Source of the DNA: Prunus persica
Taxonomy: Eukaryota; Streptophyta; Magnoliopsida; Rosales; Rosaceae
Assembly (NCBI RefSeq): GCF_000346465.2
Contig: NC_034014.1
Span: 20,743,373 to 20,807,372 of the forward strand
Direction of reading: 5' to 3'
Length of the DNA stretch: 64,000 nt
This document shows positions 1-10,838 of this stretch, in pieces. The notes beneath the pieces are model-generated. The model was given only the letters and a program-made list of their open reading frames with translations, did no database searches and had not been told where the DNA came from. Every line of letters starts with the position of its first letter. Positions within the stretch are counted from its first letter, which is position 1. Made by a program: the position numbers and the translations under genes.

Positions 1-998
1 TACGGGATTGATCCGTCAGTGGCAAGTCCCAATCTTACATTTCGGGGATCAGTAGCAAACTCGGGGAACGTTCGATCGAACTCTTTCCATGCCTCCCCAT
101 CTGCAGGATGCCGCATCACATCATCGTCTACCCGTTTTTCCTTATGCCATCTCATGTCTGTGGCAGTATGCGTCGACATATACAATCGCTGCAACCTAGG
201 TTTAAGGGGTAGATAACGCATGACTTTTTGTGGTATCTTAGTCGTTCTATTCTGGGATGTCATTTTGAACCTCGACTCATTGCATATAGGGCATGTATCC
301 AACGTTTCATGCTCTTTGTAGAATAACATGCAATTGTTTTTGCAAGCGTGGATTTTTTCATAACCCAATCCAAGACCGTGCAACACCTTCTGTGCATGTT
401 TATGGTCTTTCGGCAAACAATTGTCCGTCGGAAGCATTCTCTTGAAAACCCCCAAAAAGTAATCGAAACACAAGTTCGACATACGATACTTTATTTTTCC
501 GTGCATTAGCTCCACAATGACAGTGAGAACGGAAAAGCTCTCGCACCCCGGGTATAACTCTTGGTTGGCATTTTTTAACAGTTTTTCATACTGTTCAAAC
601 TCCGCACTGTCTATTGGTGTAGGCATGTCATCTTCCCCTTCCTGATTGATGTTGGTCGATGCGAATGGAAAAGCATCCTGTATAATACCCATGACTTGAT
701 CATTAGGATCCACATTAGGTTCAACATTGTCCCCTCTTGGGGCATTTGAAGACGAAGCATGCTCTACTTGTTCGCCGTGAAGGTTCCAAATGCAATATGT
801 TTCAATCATTCCATTCCTTACTAAATGAAATCCAACATTTTCAATTGTCTCCCACAACGTGTTGTTACACCTCCTACAAGGACAACGGATTCTAGTTGCA
901 CCCGGGTTGTGTCTACGTGCAAACTCAATAAAATCCTCGATTCCATCCAAGTATTCGTCTGCGCATCTATTCGGGTTCTGTATCCACCTTCTGTCCAT
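1..998 (-). CDS. CACTA (En/Spm-type) TNP2-like transposase, N-terminal half, cut by window edge
   Basis: This is the N-terminal part of the main transposase of a CACTA DNA transposon. The minus-strand frame starting at the ATG at 998-996 stays open for about 332 codons to the left edge, so the gene continues outside the window. It begins MDRRWIQNPNRCADEYLDG, which fits the transposase-associated domain found at the start of plant TNP2 proteins. That domain is followed by a CPCRRCNN cysteine cluster (about residues 46-53). Further on come GLGYEKIHACKNNCMLF and CPICNESRFK, typical of the Transposase_21 family. A degenerate paralogue lies at 38.64-39.60 kb, and comparison with it supports this frame. 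The start was chosen because upstream sequence is non-coding and runs into the element's subterminal repeats. No stop or frameshift was found in the stretches I translated by hand, so this copy could still be functional. Family identity is firm; activity is unknown. Confidence 0.85.
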   Translation of the reverse strand, partial: MDRRWIQNPNRCADEYLDGIEDFIEFARRHNPGATRIRCPCRRCNNTLWETIENVGFHLVRNGMIETYCIWNLHGEQVEHASSSNAPRGDNVEPNVDPNDQVMGIIQDAFPFASTNINQEGEDDMPTPIDSAEFEQYEKLLKNANQELYPGCESFSVLTVIVELMHGKIKYRMSNLCFDYFLGVFKRMLPTDNCLPKDHKHAQKVLHGLGLGYEKIHACKNNCMLFYKEHETLDTCPICNESRFKMTSQNRTTKIPQKVMRYLPLKPRLQRLYMSTHTATDMRWHKEKRVDDDVMRHPADGEAWKEFDRTFPEFATDPRNVRLGLATDGSIP

Positions 999-1059
999 AA
1001 TTCCTGAAACCACAATCACGACACAACAATCACAACAATCACAACAACTTCATACGAAG

Positions 1060-1820
1060 TTATAATGTCACCTTATGCCTCCGGTAAGGGCCCTATCCCA
1101 TTCGGGAATGCATAGTCCTGTCACGTAACCTACGGCTACATGAGATTAGATTTCGACGTGGATTAATTTTGGCAGCATCTCGACACAGTTCTTGAAGTGG
1201 GCATAGGTATAAATACCTACGTACCACCCGAAGAACGTACCGAGATGACACCGAAATCTCCACAATCGAAACCTAATCCTGTAGCCGAAGATTATGTGAC
1301 AACACTATGCATTACCAAACTGTCCAAATAATGGGACAATTCAAGAATTAATTGGACCGCAGTCATGCATTACGCATCCATGCACGAAATCCAACTAATC
1401 TCGAACGGGAAACTACGTGTTACTAAACATAAAAATAAAAGTACGAAGTTAATTTCAATTAACTTCGTACATCACAACACATTGTGCTATGTCACGCACA
1501 ATTTCACAACATTATACACATATGACTTCACAAAAAAATTACAAACAAACTTTTACAATAACATACCTTCTCAATCGTTCTCCACCAATCACCAATCACA
1601 AATATCCCTAACGATAACAAAATTAATAGCGTTACTACGAATTTACATCAATACATTTAAACTAACGACAAAAAATACATACCCAATGAACGTACTGAAT
1701 TCACAGCAGAGCAACGGCAGAGAGAATGAGAGAGAGGCAAAATGCAGTGGGAGAGTGAGAGAGAGGCAGAATGCAGAAACTGCATTCTGCCTCTGCAATG
1801 GCAGATATTAAAATGAAGAA
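1060..1820. other. Non-coding leader between transposase start and subterminal repeats of CACTA A
   Basis: This is untranslated DNA upstream of the transposase start. It aligns with 39,650-40,130 plus 45,530-45,800 of CACTA C, showing it belongs to the element. The ORFs in it (for example a 148-residue one from 1365) look like nothing known and do not persist in the paralogue. Towards its right end is a short perfect hairpin at 1763-1793. Confidence 0.6.
1763..1793. repeat. Perfect 14-bp hairpin bordering the subterminal repeats
   Basis: Arms gaggcagaatgcag (1763-1776) and ctgcattctgcctc (1780-1793) pair perfectly around a 3-nt loop. The same hairpin, with a poly-T loop, lies at the equivalent place in CACTA C (45,744-45,787), so it is a conserved part of this element family. 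Confidence 0.85.
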
Positions 1821-1824
1821 TACG

Positions 1825-2520
1825 GACTTTGCGCGACGAACAATCCAATTCGTCGCGCAAAATGCCGTCGCAAAAAATCACTTTTCCGTCGCACAAAACA
1901 ACATTTCCGTCGCGCAATTACCTGCCGACATCTGGTTTTTTGCGCGACGAACTAAATTATCCGTCGCACAAACATTCGTCGCGCAAATAAGATTATTCGT
2001 CGCGCAAATTATTCATTTCGTCGCGCAAGAAAGCACCGGCATCACACTTTACGCGACGAAGGTGGTTCCGTCGCGCAAAAAAGTTTTATCCACCCTGCAT
2101 TTTGCCGCCAAAAATAAGTAAACCCTCGTTTTTTTTACGCGACGCTACATATTTCCGTCGCGCTAAGTTGTCTTTTGCGACGGAAACGTTCGTCGCGCAA
2201 AGTTTTTTACAGCAAAAAAAATTAGCCAATTTTCTGTCCATCTTTACGCGACGAAATATATGTATTGTCGCGCAATATTGTCATGCGCGACGTTTGTCGT
2301 CGTCGCGCAAGATTCTGGCGCCAAAAAAAAAAACCAGGGTTTTTTCCCAGACCTTTGCTCGACGAAACTAGTTTTGGTCGCGCATAGATTGTTTGCGCGA
2401 CGAAGAGTTTTCGTCGCGCTAGTGTTCTGCTGTTTGCGCTACTGTATTTTTTTTTCGTCGCAATAGTGATTTTTGCGCGACGAAAATATGTTCGTCGCGC
2501 AAATGTCCGTCGCGCAAACA
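1825..2520. repeat. CACTA A subterminal repeat zone (GCGCGACGAA motif)
   Basis: About thirty imperfect copies of GCGCGACGAA or its complement are arranged in both orientations with spacings of roughly 10-40 bp. In characterised CACTA elements such subterminal motifs are binding sites for the element's own regulatory protein. That role is inferred here from position alone. Confidence 0.8.
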
Positions 2521-2645
2521 GTAAATCGTAGTAGTGAATGAGTTGGCCGAGTCCCTTCATGTAAGTATTATTTAATTTTAATTCTTATGTTACGCATTCA
2601 ATTTATATGCATGTTTTAATTTATATTTTATGTTATGTTCAACAG

Positions 2646-3095
2646 ACGATGATGGTGGAGAGGAGCCAGTTGGTTCTTCAGGAGTCCGCCTCCCAGCTTC
2701 CTCCCGAGACTCCGATCGAGTCTGTGGCTCCTCCACAGGATGCTGGATTTCAGATCTTGACGGAGACGTTGGATCAGACTCTCGGGAGGAGGCCGGGGAC
2801 ATATTGTCGAGGGATGGGGAATGCCCAGCGGAGGGAACCTCGACCTCGTTCATCGGCGCAGTCAAACAGTCAGGTCACTGCTTTGACAGCACAGGTGGCC
2901 ACTCTTCAGAGCCAGATGTCGGTCATTCTGCAGTCCCTCGCACAGTCCGGCATTCCAGTCCCGCATTTTGATGCGCCGACCTCCGAGCCCGTCCATCCCG
3001 GGCATCCCCACCAGACCACTGCCCCAGTGAACGCCCCGACCTCCGAGCCGCATACTGGCGACGACTCGGTTGATTTTGATTCATTATTTGATTAG
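2646..3095 (+). CDS. Last exon of a Ptta/En/Spm-type plant transposase (CACTA second protein)
   Basis: The exon runs from a CAACAG acceptor (2640-2645) to a TAG stop at 3093-3095 and encodes about 149 residues. It contains a LDQTLGRRPGTYCRGMG stretch. A heptad-like segment VTALTAQVATLQSQMSVIL follows, probably a short coiled coil. The tail is proline-rich and ends DDSVDFDSLFD. This architecture is typical of the C-terminus of Ptta/En/Spm plant transposase proteins, the TnpA-like partner encoded by CACTA elements. The upstream exon end at 2537-2560 has a consensus donor. Element A interrupts the gene there, so it is unlikely to make a full product. The family call rests on this C-terminal region only. 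Confidence 0.7.
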   Translation, partial: TMMVERSQLVLQESASQLPPETPIESVAPPQDAGFQILTETLDQTLGRRPGTYCRGMGNAQRREPRPRSSAQSNSQVTALTAQVATLQSQMSVILQSLAQSGIPVPHFDAPTSEPVHPGHPHQTTAPVNAPTSEPHTGDDSVDFDSLFD

Positions 3096-3244
3096 TGTAT
3101 TTATTTTATTTATAATACATTTATTTTATTTTATAACAAAATTTTATTCTAATTTATTTTTATTGCAATTTCATTGTTTAATCAATAAAAAAAACCAATT
3201 TTATTTAAAATAAAAAATATAAAAAATAAAAAAAAATTGTAATA

Positions 3245-3795
3245 TTATGTTTGCGCGACGGAAAATATTTCGTCGCGCAAACCCGCATGTAACAAAAAAA
3301 ATTAAAAAAATCAACTTTTTTATTACTTTTAATTCTTGCGCGACGAATGCATACGTCTCGCAAACACGTTTTGCGCGACGAATTGTTTCGTCGCGCATCT
3401 TCTCTGGCGCGACAACAGAGATTTTCGTCGCGCAAATATATGAGCAACGAAAGCTTTCTCATCGCGCGAATGGTTCTGCGGCGAACATCTACGTCTCCTG
3501 AACACGTTTTGTGCGACGAATTAGTTTTCGTCGCGCAAAGATATGTGCGACGAATAATTGATCGTCGCGCAAATTTTATGCGACGAACAGTTGTTTCGTC
3601 TCCATACCGTTGGTGCAACGATAGTTTACCCGTCGCACAGTTTTGCGCGACGAATTGTTATACCTCGTCGCGCAAAGGATTTCTTCACGATCTTCGCGCG
3701 ACGGAAAATGCGCGACGAATTGTTTGTCGCGCTGAAGTTAGTGCGACAAAATGAGACTTTGCGCGACGTTTTTTTATTCGTCGCGCAAAGAGTAA
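3245..3795. repeat. CACTA B subterminal repeat zone
   Basis: Dense inverted and direct copies of GCGCGACGAA / TTCGTCGCGC end about 10 bp before the GTAGTAGTG terminus. The motif is that of elements A and C, so all three belong to one family or to close families. Confidence 0.8.
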
Positions 3796-3829
3796 AATGT
3801 AGTAGTGTGTGTTCAGGATTTCAGATTCT

Positions 3830-4350
3830 CCATTCGATTGGCTATTCCTTATAATTATGTACATGTATGTTGTTATTTAGAGAGAGAGAGAGAGGGAGGG
3901 AGAGAGGTAAAGTGTACAAACTAGAATAAGTGATATCTCTCTAGCAATCCAAGCCTTGAGTGTTGGTCATTTGATCTGCAAATCTTGCTCTCTGGCTCTG
4001 GTCTTTTACTAAATCCGGCTCTTTCCTTTCTGTGTAACTTCTCAGAAACAGAGAAGATGATCTTCTAAGAATTAAGTAGGACTTTCAAAGCCAATTTTTC
4101 AATTTGATCCCTGCTCTACATAAAATATAAAAAATTAATACCTCTGCTGCGATGTTTCCTGTATTTTTACTTGTATGTGTATGCATTATTCACGTTCGCA
4201 TTGTCACATTATGGATTTAGTTTTGAAGTGAGAATCTTACTTGGATTTCTCGCAGACCACCTATGTAATTCGGCACAAACTACTACCCTCTAGTTTTCTA
4301 CAAGCACAAGCTCTTGAGATGAAATCAAATTTATCATATGAGTTATCCCC
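3830..4350 (+). repeat. Copy of NLR1 downstream flank, part 1
   Basis: This block matches 21,910-22,400, which lies just downstream of NLR1. Shared stretches include the GA-rich run after TACATGTATGTTGTTATTTAG, the AGTGTTGGTC...TTTTACTAAATCCGGCTC segment and the CTGCTGCGATGTTTC region. The match breaks off at CATATGAGTTATCCC (about 4350) and resumes near 7210, so the DNA between was inserted. Confidence 0.8.
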
Positions 4351-4764
4351 TAGGGTAAGTTTCAATGTTACATACAATAAATGTGATCACTGTAGGTTAG
4401 TCGGTTGAGCTTTGATTTTGTTTACTTCTCATTTTGTATCTCAAGGCTAAAAAGTTGGAAGATTGGTTCATCCTTTGCGTTAAAAAAAGACCTAAAGAAA
4501 CCCAGCTGCTTCTATGTAAGGCATCCTGGTTCTAATTATTTATTTATCTTTTTGTGATTTTTTTAATACTGTTTGTCAACTTTGTGAGATTCTTTCGGGG
4601 TTAACTGCAATTTTTGTGATTCTTTTAACCAGAGCAAGCTGAAAAATTGTGAGTTGGAAGCACAAGGAAAGCTTGTAAAAATTGAAATGGTGTTGGAGCT
4701 CATTTTGCTGTTAAGCCATTTGTCTGTGTTAGATGTGCGTGGGCTGCTGCATGTTGGTGCTCTA

Positions 4765-6955
4765 GGCTAAAAATTTTGGGACTTTGATTCCAAGAAAATA
4801 ATGAAGTTTCCCGAGATCCTTCATAGAAAATATAAGTTGCCTAATCGCCGAATCAAATGAGAAATTTGTTCTTGATCATTGCCAATTATAAGGATGTCAT
4901 CGACATAAATGAGCAGAACCAAATAGATGCCTTGTTAATTGTAAACAAAGAGTGTGTAGTCACATTTGGACTCATGAAATCCAAGCTGCAAAAGATATTC
5001 AGAGAATCATTGAAACCAAGCTTGTGGAGCTTGTTTCAATCCATATAGACTACGCTTCAATTTACACACATGAGATCGAAATTGTTGATCCACAAAGCCA
5101 GTAGGTTGTTTCATTAACACATCTTCATAGAGATTTGCATGTAGAAACGCATTTTATACATCAAGTTTGTGAACCTGCCATCTATTGCTCACGGCCAGGC
5201 TAAGAACAAGACGAATGGTGCTATGTTTGACCACGAGATTGAAGGTTTCACTGTAGTCGATACCTTGTTGCTGATGGAGACCATTGGCAACAAGTCTGGC
5301 CTTGTATCTCTCTATTGATCCATCTGCTCTCTTCTTTACTTCGAACACCCACTTATTTGGAAGCAAATTCATATGAGGCTGATAAAGAACTAGCTGCCAA
5401 GTACCATTATGTTGCAAAGCATTAAATTCCTGAGCCATTGCATGTCTCCATTCCTCCTGTTTCGTTGACTGACTAAAACAAGTAGGTTCAATGCATTAGT
5501 ATCCAAAATAACATGTAGAGCATATCTGGGATTGGGTTTTGGAAAACCCAACTGAGACTTGGTCGCCATAGGATGATGAGAAATAGCTTGAGAAACCTGC
5601 GGGACAATATCTTCATTTATTGGCTCATTAGGAGTTGGGAAAGGAGTAAGTGTTGGAGTGGGAGAAGGAGATTGATTTAATTGCACATCGTCAGGCGTGC
5701 AATGAGGAAGTGGAGGTGAAGTAGGATTGTTTCTTGTAGGCAACGAAACATAACCTGAAGGCAAATTGAATTAGTTGTTTCTGGAAAAGTAAACAACATT
5801 GCAGAATCAAAATTGGTACCTGTGTGTTCGAGGCTCCCCTTGGAAGATGTGAGTTCTTAAAATGGAAAAACGTCCTTATCGAATAGGACATGGCGAGAAA
5901 AATAAATGCGTCTCGTGGATAAATCCAAACACTTATACCCTGATGATTAAGAGAATATCCTAAGAATACACAAGTTCTTTATTTTGGTTGTAATGTATGT
6001 TTATTATATGGAGTGAGCTAGGGAAAACACCTACACCCAAAGATTCGAAGCATGTCATATGAAGGAGTTTTATGAAACAATTTTTCAAAAGGAGACATAT
6101 GGTTTAGCACACGTGTGGGAAGGCGATTTATGAGATAAGTGGCAGTTTGGCAGGCTTCTAGCCAATAAGAGATAGGAATGTGAGCATGGTTAAGCATGAC
6201 AATAGCAGTTTCAATGAGATGATGATGTTTCCTTTCTACAAGGCCGTTATGTTCTGGATGTTTAGGACAGGTAATGCGTTGAGTAATTCCATGTTTTGCC
6301 AAAAATTATTGAAAGGCTAGTTTTGTGTATTGGCCTCCTTCTTCACTTTGAAGAGCTCTTGTTGAGGTGTTGAGCATTTTTTCTATTTGTTTTTTAAATT
6401 TGATAAAAATATCAAATACTTCATATTTTTGTTTCATGAGGAATATCCAAGTGTATCGAGAGAAGTCATCAACTAGAAGAAAATAATAACGAAAGCCATG
6501 AATTGAAGCAATTGGTGAACTCTAAACATCAGAGTGTACAAGAGCCATTGGAGACAAAAACACAGAATCTGAAATTGAAAATGGTAATTTAGTGCTTTTA
6601 CCTAAAGGACATGAAGAACAAAAAGGTACATGAGAAGAGCCACTAATTGGCACTTTATTATTTGAAATCAAATTCTTTATTATTGCACTAGCTGGATGGC
6701 CTAGGCGAGAATGCCATTTTTGAATTGAGACACGAGTTCCTTCGAAAGCAGAAAAAGATTGATTGGAAAATCCACCGCTATTTGTGAATGGATATAATCC
6801 ATTCTCACACCTCCCTTGGAAAAATGTCTTCTGTGTCTTGAGGTCCTTCACAAAAAAAAACCAATCAGGACAGATGAGAATATAGCAATTATTGTCAGAA
6901 GTGAAACGATGAACGGGAATCAAATTTGTAGAAGCAAAAGGGCGAACGTGTTATG
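4765..6955 (-). pseudogene. Degenerate Ty1/copia retrotransposon pol fragment
   Basis: Reading the minus strand from right to left, the pol domains occur in copia order. First is a GAG-pre-integrase zinc region with WHSRLGHPASAIIKNL and CSSCPLGKSTKLPF (about 6520-6755). Next is integrase with HNGLVERKHHHLIETA (6018-6302), then a linker. Reverse transcriptase follows with NKWVFEVKKRADGSIERYKA and the YVDDI catalytic box at 4907-4893. DLGKLHYFLG is seen near 4800. Several stops and frameshifts separate the pieces, and RNase H, gag and both LTRs were not found. The order integrase before reverse transcriptase identifies copia rather than gypsy. It sits inside the duplicated NLR flank. Confidence 0.9.
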
Positions 6956-7014
6956 AAAACAGAAAATGAAAACAGGATCTTGAAAAGTTAAAGTTACCGA
7001 ATGACCCCTAAGTT

Positions 7015-7190
7015 GTAATTGACTTAGTGAGAGAGCACTCCCATTGATATTTTTTAAGCAACGATTTCTTATTAATAATTGATAATTTCCCATGCATAGA
7101 GCTCAACCCACATGGAATCTTATTGTTTTTCAACTTTTTCTCTTCTATAGATTTTGTTCAATTTTCTTATTTTGTAAGTGGACAAAAGAT
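7015..7190. repeat. Dispersed repeat, copy 1 (second copy at 8703-8860)
   Basis: The block beginning TTGTAATTGACTTAGTGAGAGAGCACTCCCATTG and continuing through a CCCACATGGAATCTTATTG stretch recurs at 8703-8860 with point and length changes. It may mark one edge of the DNA inserted into the NLR flank. Confidence 0.6.
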
Positions 7191-7209
7191 GAGAGAAAAT
7201 GTCAATCTC

Positions 7210-8340
7210 CCTTTTCCAGCTCCCTTATTAATTCACATGTTAAAATACGAGTGCATTTTATATGTCATGAACCTAGGTCATAGTCAGTCAATGGTTGATC
7301 CACTTAAGGACTAGTAAAGGTTGTTGCCCCTACTCACCCTTCTTCCTATCCATGAAGTTCCTAGAATCTTTATTAAAGATATGCTTGAGTATGTTGCAAT
7401 GGGGCAAGGTGTTTGATAAAAGTCCTCTGAGAGAACATGGAGGTGCAAAGTTGTGCGGGCAGCTAAACTTCATATGTTTTTTTGTTTAAATTGACATACC
7501 AAAACCAGGTCGTATCTTGTTACTTGTATATAATTCATTCATATTTGAAGAATATTGAGCATTGGAATTTTTAGTTCTATTTTGGAATTCCCCAGGATTC
7601 ATGTTACTCAGAAAATATTGTTGTCTTCTTTAGGTATGAATCTAAAAATTCTGTTAGTGATTTGAACTACTTTATTTTGCCCCTCCTCAATTTAAAAAAA
7701 TTCTGGATTCGCCACCCATGCAATATGGCACCCAACACAAACGGAAATATCATCCTCCACCAACCTGTTTTGGACAATAAACAACTAATTAACCATGATG
7801 TCCTCTTTTTTCCTTCTCAAATGCACCGACCTTTCCAAATTATCTACCACCATTACTTTATGCCAGCCATCATTACGTTCAAACCCATTCCAACATTATT
7901 ATTTAAGAATTAACATTAAATAATTATATTTGACTCCATCATATTTTCTAATTATAATATAGTAATTACTCCTTTCATGATAACCACTCTTCTAAGATAT
8001 ACGAATTCCTGTCAGTTTTACTTGGCTGCTTATGTGTAAGAGCATCTCATTTTCATATAAAATATTGGTTAACTTATGGTACACGTTACACCTACTTATT
8101 AAAAGACAAGACTCGCGATGATAGGAACAATGAGTCGAACCAATACCCCAATATATAATGACTATCATGAGGATTAGGTAACGTGGTTAGCTAATATGAT
8201 TAGAAAATATGATTTATCTAATCGCTTCTTATTAAGGTTTTTCTGTGTAGGGAAGGTTGGATTTTTGTTTTTTGTTTTTCCAAAGTCGAAAGATAACTTT
8301 ATTAAAAATAGATGAAAATGTGAATTGGATTGTTAGACGT
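7210..8340 (+). repeat. Copy of NLR1 downstream flank, part 2
   Basis: This block matches 22,400-23,370. It resumes at CCCTTATTAATTCACATGTTAAAATA and ends near GTTAGACGTTGATTT, where the other copy is cut by an LTR element. A roughly 150-bp stretch (about 7610-7770) is absent from the other copy. No convincing gene lies in it; the short ORFs are not conserved between the copies. Confidence 0.8.
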
Positions 8341-8702
8341 TGATTTCTCTTCTTTAGACAATTAATAAATTTGATCGTAGTGCCCTTTTCGAAAGCTTGG
8401 ATAACTTGATTTACTACAAAAACCCCTGCTCCATCATTAATCTTAAATCATTACATATAGAGTGCTGATGGAGTTCTTGTGGAGGCTGGGTAGGTCTTTT
8501 TAAATATTTTATTTTTATGAATAAATATTTTAATTATTTCATTTGTAAATATATAATAAGTTTTTAAATTTATTTAAATAAAATATATTAAAGATATTTT
8601 TAGTAATTAAATATAATAAAATAGAACAAATTATGAAAATAACAACACTCTTATTTATATATATATTTCGAAAAACCACCGACTTATCTTATTGCTAATG
8701 TA

Positions 8703-8860
8703 AATTGTAATTGACTTATTGAGAGAGCACTCCCATTGGTCATGCTTAGAGCTCCACTCACATGAAATCTTATTGTTGTTCAAACTTTCACTTTACCGTA
8801 GATTTTATTGTGGCCTTCGAGGAAATTGATCTTATAATATTCAAGAGTAGGCAAGTGGAT
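8703..8860. repeat. Dispersed repeat, copy 2
   Basis: This is the second copy of the 7015-7190 block. It runs directly into the left boundary of the large candidate element at 8857. Confidence 0.6.
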
Positions 8861-8939
8861 TCCAACAAAGAAAGAGGGAAAATTCTGTGGTGCCTCAGTT
8901 GTACCGGTACAGTCAATCATCTAAAGGTTCATATTTTAT

Positions 8940-9380
8940 TTTAAAAATTAAGGGTTGAGATTGAATGACCTGATGACTTGTTCACTCCTTTCTTATTAAA
9001 GAGTACGTGAAATACACGTGACTGAGAAAACAAACGAAAAAGCTTTGACGAACGCGAGAAATACGTCGCGTGCACTGAGAGCTGCTTCATCTTTGCAATA
9101 TCTCTCTCTCTCTCAAATCCAATCCTCATCTTTGTCCTCAAGTCAGAATCTGAGCATCTCCTCTCTGCCGACGCCGCGATGCGCAAGAACCATCGGAGAG
9201 GAGACAGAGTAGGGTGATTCAGTCGAGTTCGACGGGGGTGGTGTGAAAGGCCTTTATTTGGGTAGAAATTCAACGACTTAGTATTGAATCTGGAGTGAGG
9301 ATGTCTGTGTTGCAGAGCCTTTGATGGGAGAAAAAATTCAACGCCTTGGACTGAATCTTGGTGATTTTTTTATGGGTAAT
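8940..9380. other. Gene-like but unassigned stretch with CT-rich segment
   Basis: This stretch is less AT-rich than its surroundings, with a short CT run near 9100. It could be an old exon or 5' leader carried inside the candidate element. ORFs on both strands (110 residues minus, 64 plus) resemble nothing I know. No function is proposed. Confidence 0.3.
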
Positions 9381-9467
9381 GATTTCCCCACTCCAATTTT
9401 ATCCACTTACACTCCTTTTTTAGTTATAAAATGGAGTGTAAGTGGATAAAATTGGAGTGGGGAAATC
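9381..9467. repeat. Perfect 35-bp inverted repeat (fold-back)
   Basis: Arms 9381-9415 and 9433-9467 are perfect reverse complements around a 17-nt AT-rich loop. The arm starts GATTTCCCCACTCCAATTTT. Perfect pairing implies a recent origin or maintained folding. It resembles a tiny fold-back element, but I see no target-site duplication. Confidence 0.9.
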
Positions 9468-9545
9468 ACCACTCTTTTTTTTCCCTCTTTTAATAATTTT
9501 TAATAATTTAATAATTTAATATTTTCTCTTAATTTCATCACAACA

Positions 9546-9605
9546 TCAAACCCACTGTGATCCTTTCTCCATCAAACCCACTGTGATCCTTTCTCCATCA
9601 AACCC
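9546..9605. repeat. Two-copy 30-bp tandem repeat
   Basis: The unit CATCAAACCCACTGTGATCC plus TTTCTC occurs twice head to tail, followed by a partial third copy. It is a minor local duplication in non-coding DNA. Confidence 0.8.
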
Positions 9606-10838
9606 ATGTAATTTTCGTTTTATGGAGGATTTGTTTTCTTCCATGTATGAGGTTATGGATTTGTGCTTCAAAATAAGGTATGAAATTTTGAATAATCAGG
9701 TTGTTGATTTTCTTTAAAGTCTTGGATTCTTGAATTTTCTTCCTACTTTTTTTTTTTTTTTTCAATTTGAGATTTGTTTTATTACTCAAGAACTCTGGTC
9801 ATGATGAATCCAATTGGAGTTTTCGGGCTTGTTAGTGGAGAACTGAGGTTGGCCTCAAAAGAGAAAGATGAGTTCTTTAACTGAGAAACCTCATAACTGG
9901 TTTTGATTTTGGCTATATTATTTCTTATGTGCAATTGCATATATTTTTTTGCAATTGCATACAGTTTATGCAATTTTTGACCCCCTGTATGCAATTAGCG
10001 ATAGTGTGATGTTTAAAGAAACGTTTGACTTGAATGCTATGTCATTGAGTTATTTACCCATTAACAATCTAGTAACAATTGAGGTTTCGTTCGTTGAGTA
10101 TGTTGCGTTCATTTGATAAATTTAAATGTTGGTATATTCGGTAAGAAAAAATAAGAGTTCACGAGAAAGAAGAAGACATGATATTTTTTTTTTTTTTAGG
10201 TGAAGTGTCTTGGGTTGCCATTACCATTTCAAAGATTGTATTGCTAAATCTATAAGTGTATGGTTTAAATGTGATGTTCATGATTGATATTGGTTGTTGT
10301 GATTGCCGTAACTGCTATATATTGGTTGCTCTGGCTAAGGATTCAGGAAAAGAGCAGTTAAGACAAGTGCATTTTTGTTACACTGAAATATGTGTTTTGA
10401 GATACCATCACAATGTTTGAATAATCTCTCTCTACCTCCCTCTCATTTGCAGAAAGGGGTATGCTCACTTGGACTTTTCATGCATACTTGGTGAGATTCT
10501 CACCTTCTTCTGAGAGCCTAATATTTAGGGGCTAACATTTGTGTACTCTACAAGTTATAAATTGAGCTAAACGTATTACAAAATATTTTAGGTGAAGTGT
10601 TTTCTTTGTTTATGTTTCTTTTTTCAGATCTTATTTCTTATTTATGTGACATGTAGTCTTGGTTAGAGAAAATAGATGATATCACATATAATTTTCTATA
10701 GCTTTTAGGTAGTAGTAGATTATCCGTATTGTCATGCAAATGAACACACACAAAAAAGAGGCCCTCTAGCCAAAAAGAGGAAATTTGGTGATCTTTGCAT
10801 ACGTTATAAGAGTGTGAGCCAATGAGCCTTCTAGTAAA
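9606..10838. other. AT-rich non-coding DNA
   Basis: No gene is supported here. There are ATGCAATTGCATA-type palindromic motifs (9930-9990). A stretch near 10,095-10,180 is nearly identical to the sequence just right of the satellite array (15,385-15,478). Confidence 0.5.

Larger units (their letters stand above)
1..2536 (-). mobile_element. CACTA element A, 5' half, terminus at 2536
   Basis: In minus orientation this piece contains the element's 5' terminus, a subterminal repeat zone and the start of its transposase. The plus strand ends in GTAGTAGTG at 2528-2536, so the element begins CACTACTAC. Inside it, 1825-2520 is packed with direct and inverted copies of a GCGCGACGAA / TTCGTCGCGC motif, the kind of subterminal repeat to which CACTA transposases bind. 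From 998 leftwards comes the TNP2-like gene. The other end lies outside the window. The terminus abuts sequence that reads as an exon of element B, which suggests A inserted into B. Confidence 0.8.
2537..3807 (+). mobile_element. CACTA element B, 3' end (last exons plus terminus)
   Basis: This is the 3' end of a second CACTA element in plus orientation, with its terminus GTAGTAGTG ending at 3807. It holds the end of one exon (2537-2560, followed by a GTAAGT donor), an intron, the last exon of a second-ORF protein, an AT-rich spacer (3096-3240) and a subterminal repeat zone (3245-3795). The rest of B presumably lies left of element A, outside the window. Confidence 0.7.

Noticed and set aside
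1365..1811. 148-residue ORF upstream of CACTA A transposase
   Set aside because: It lies in the element's leader, is not preserved in the paralogous copy and has low-complexity composition.
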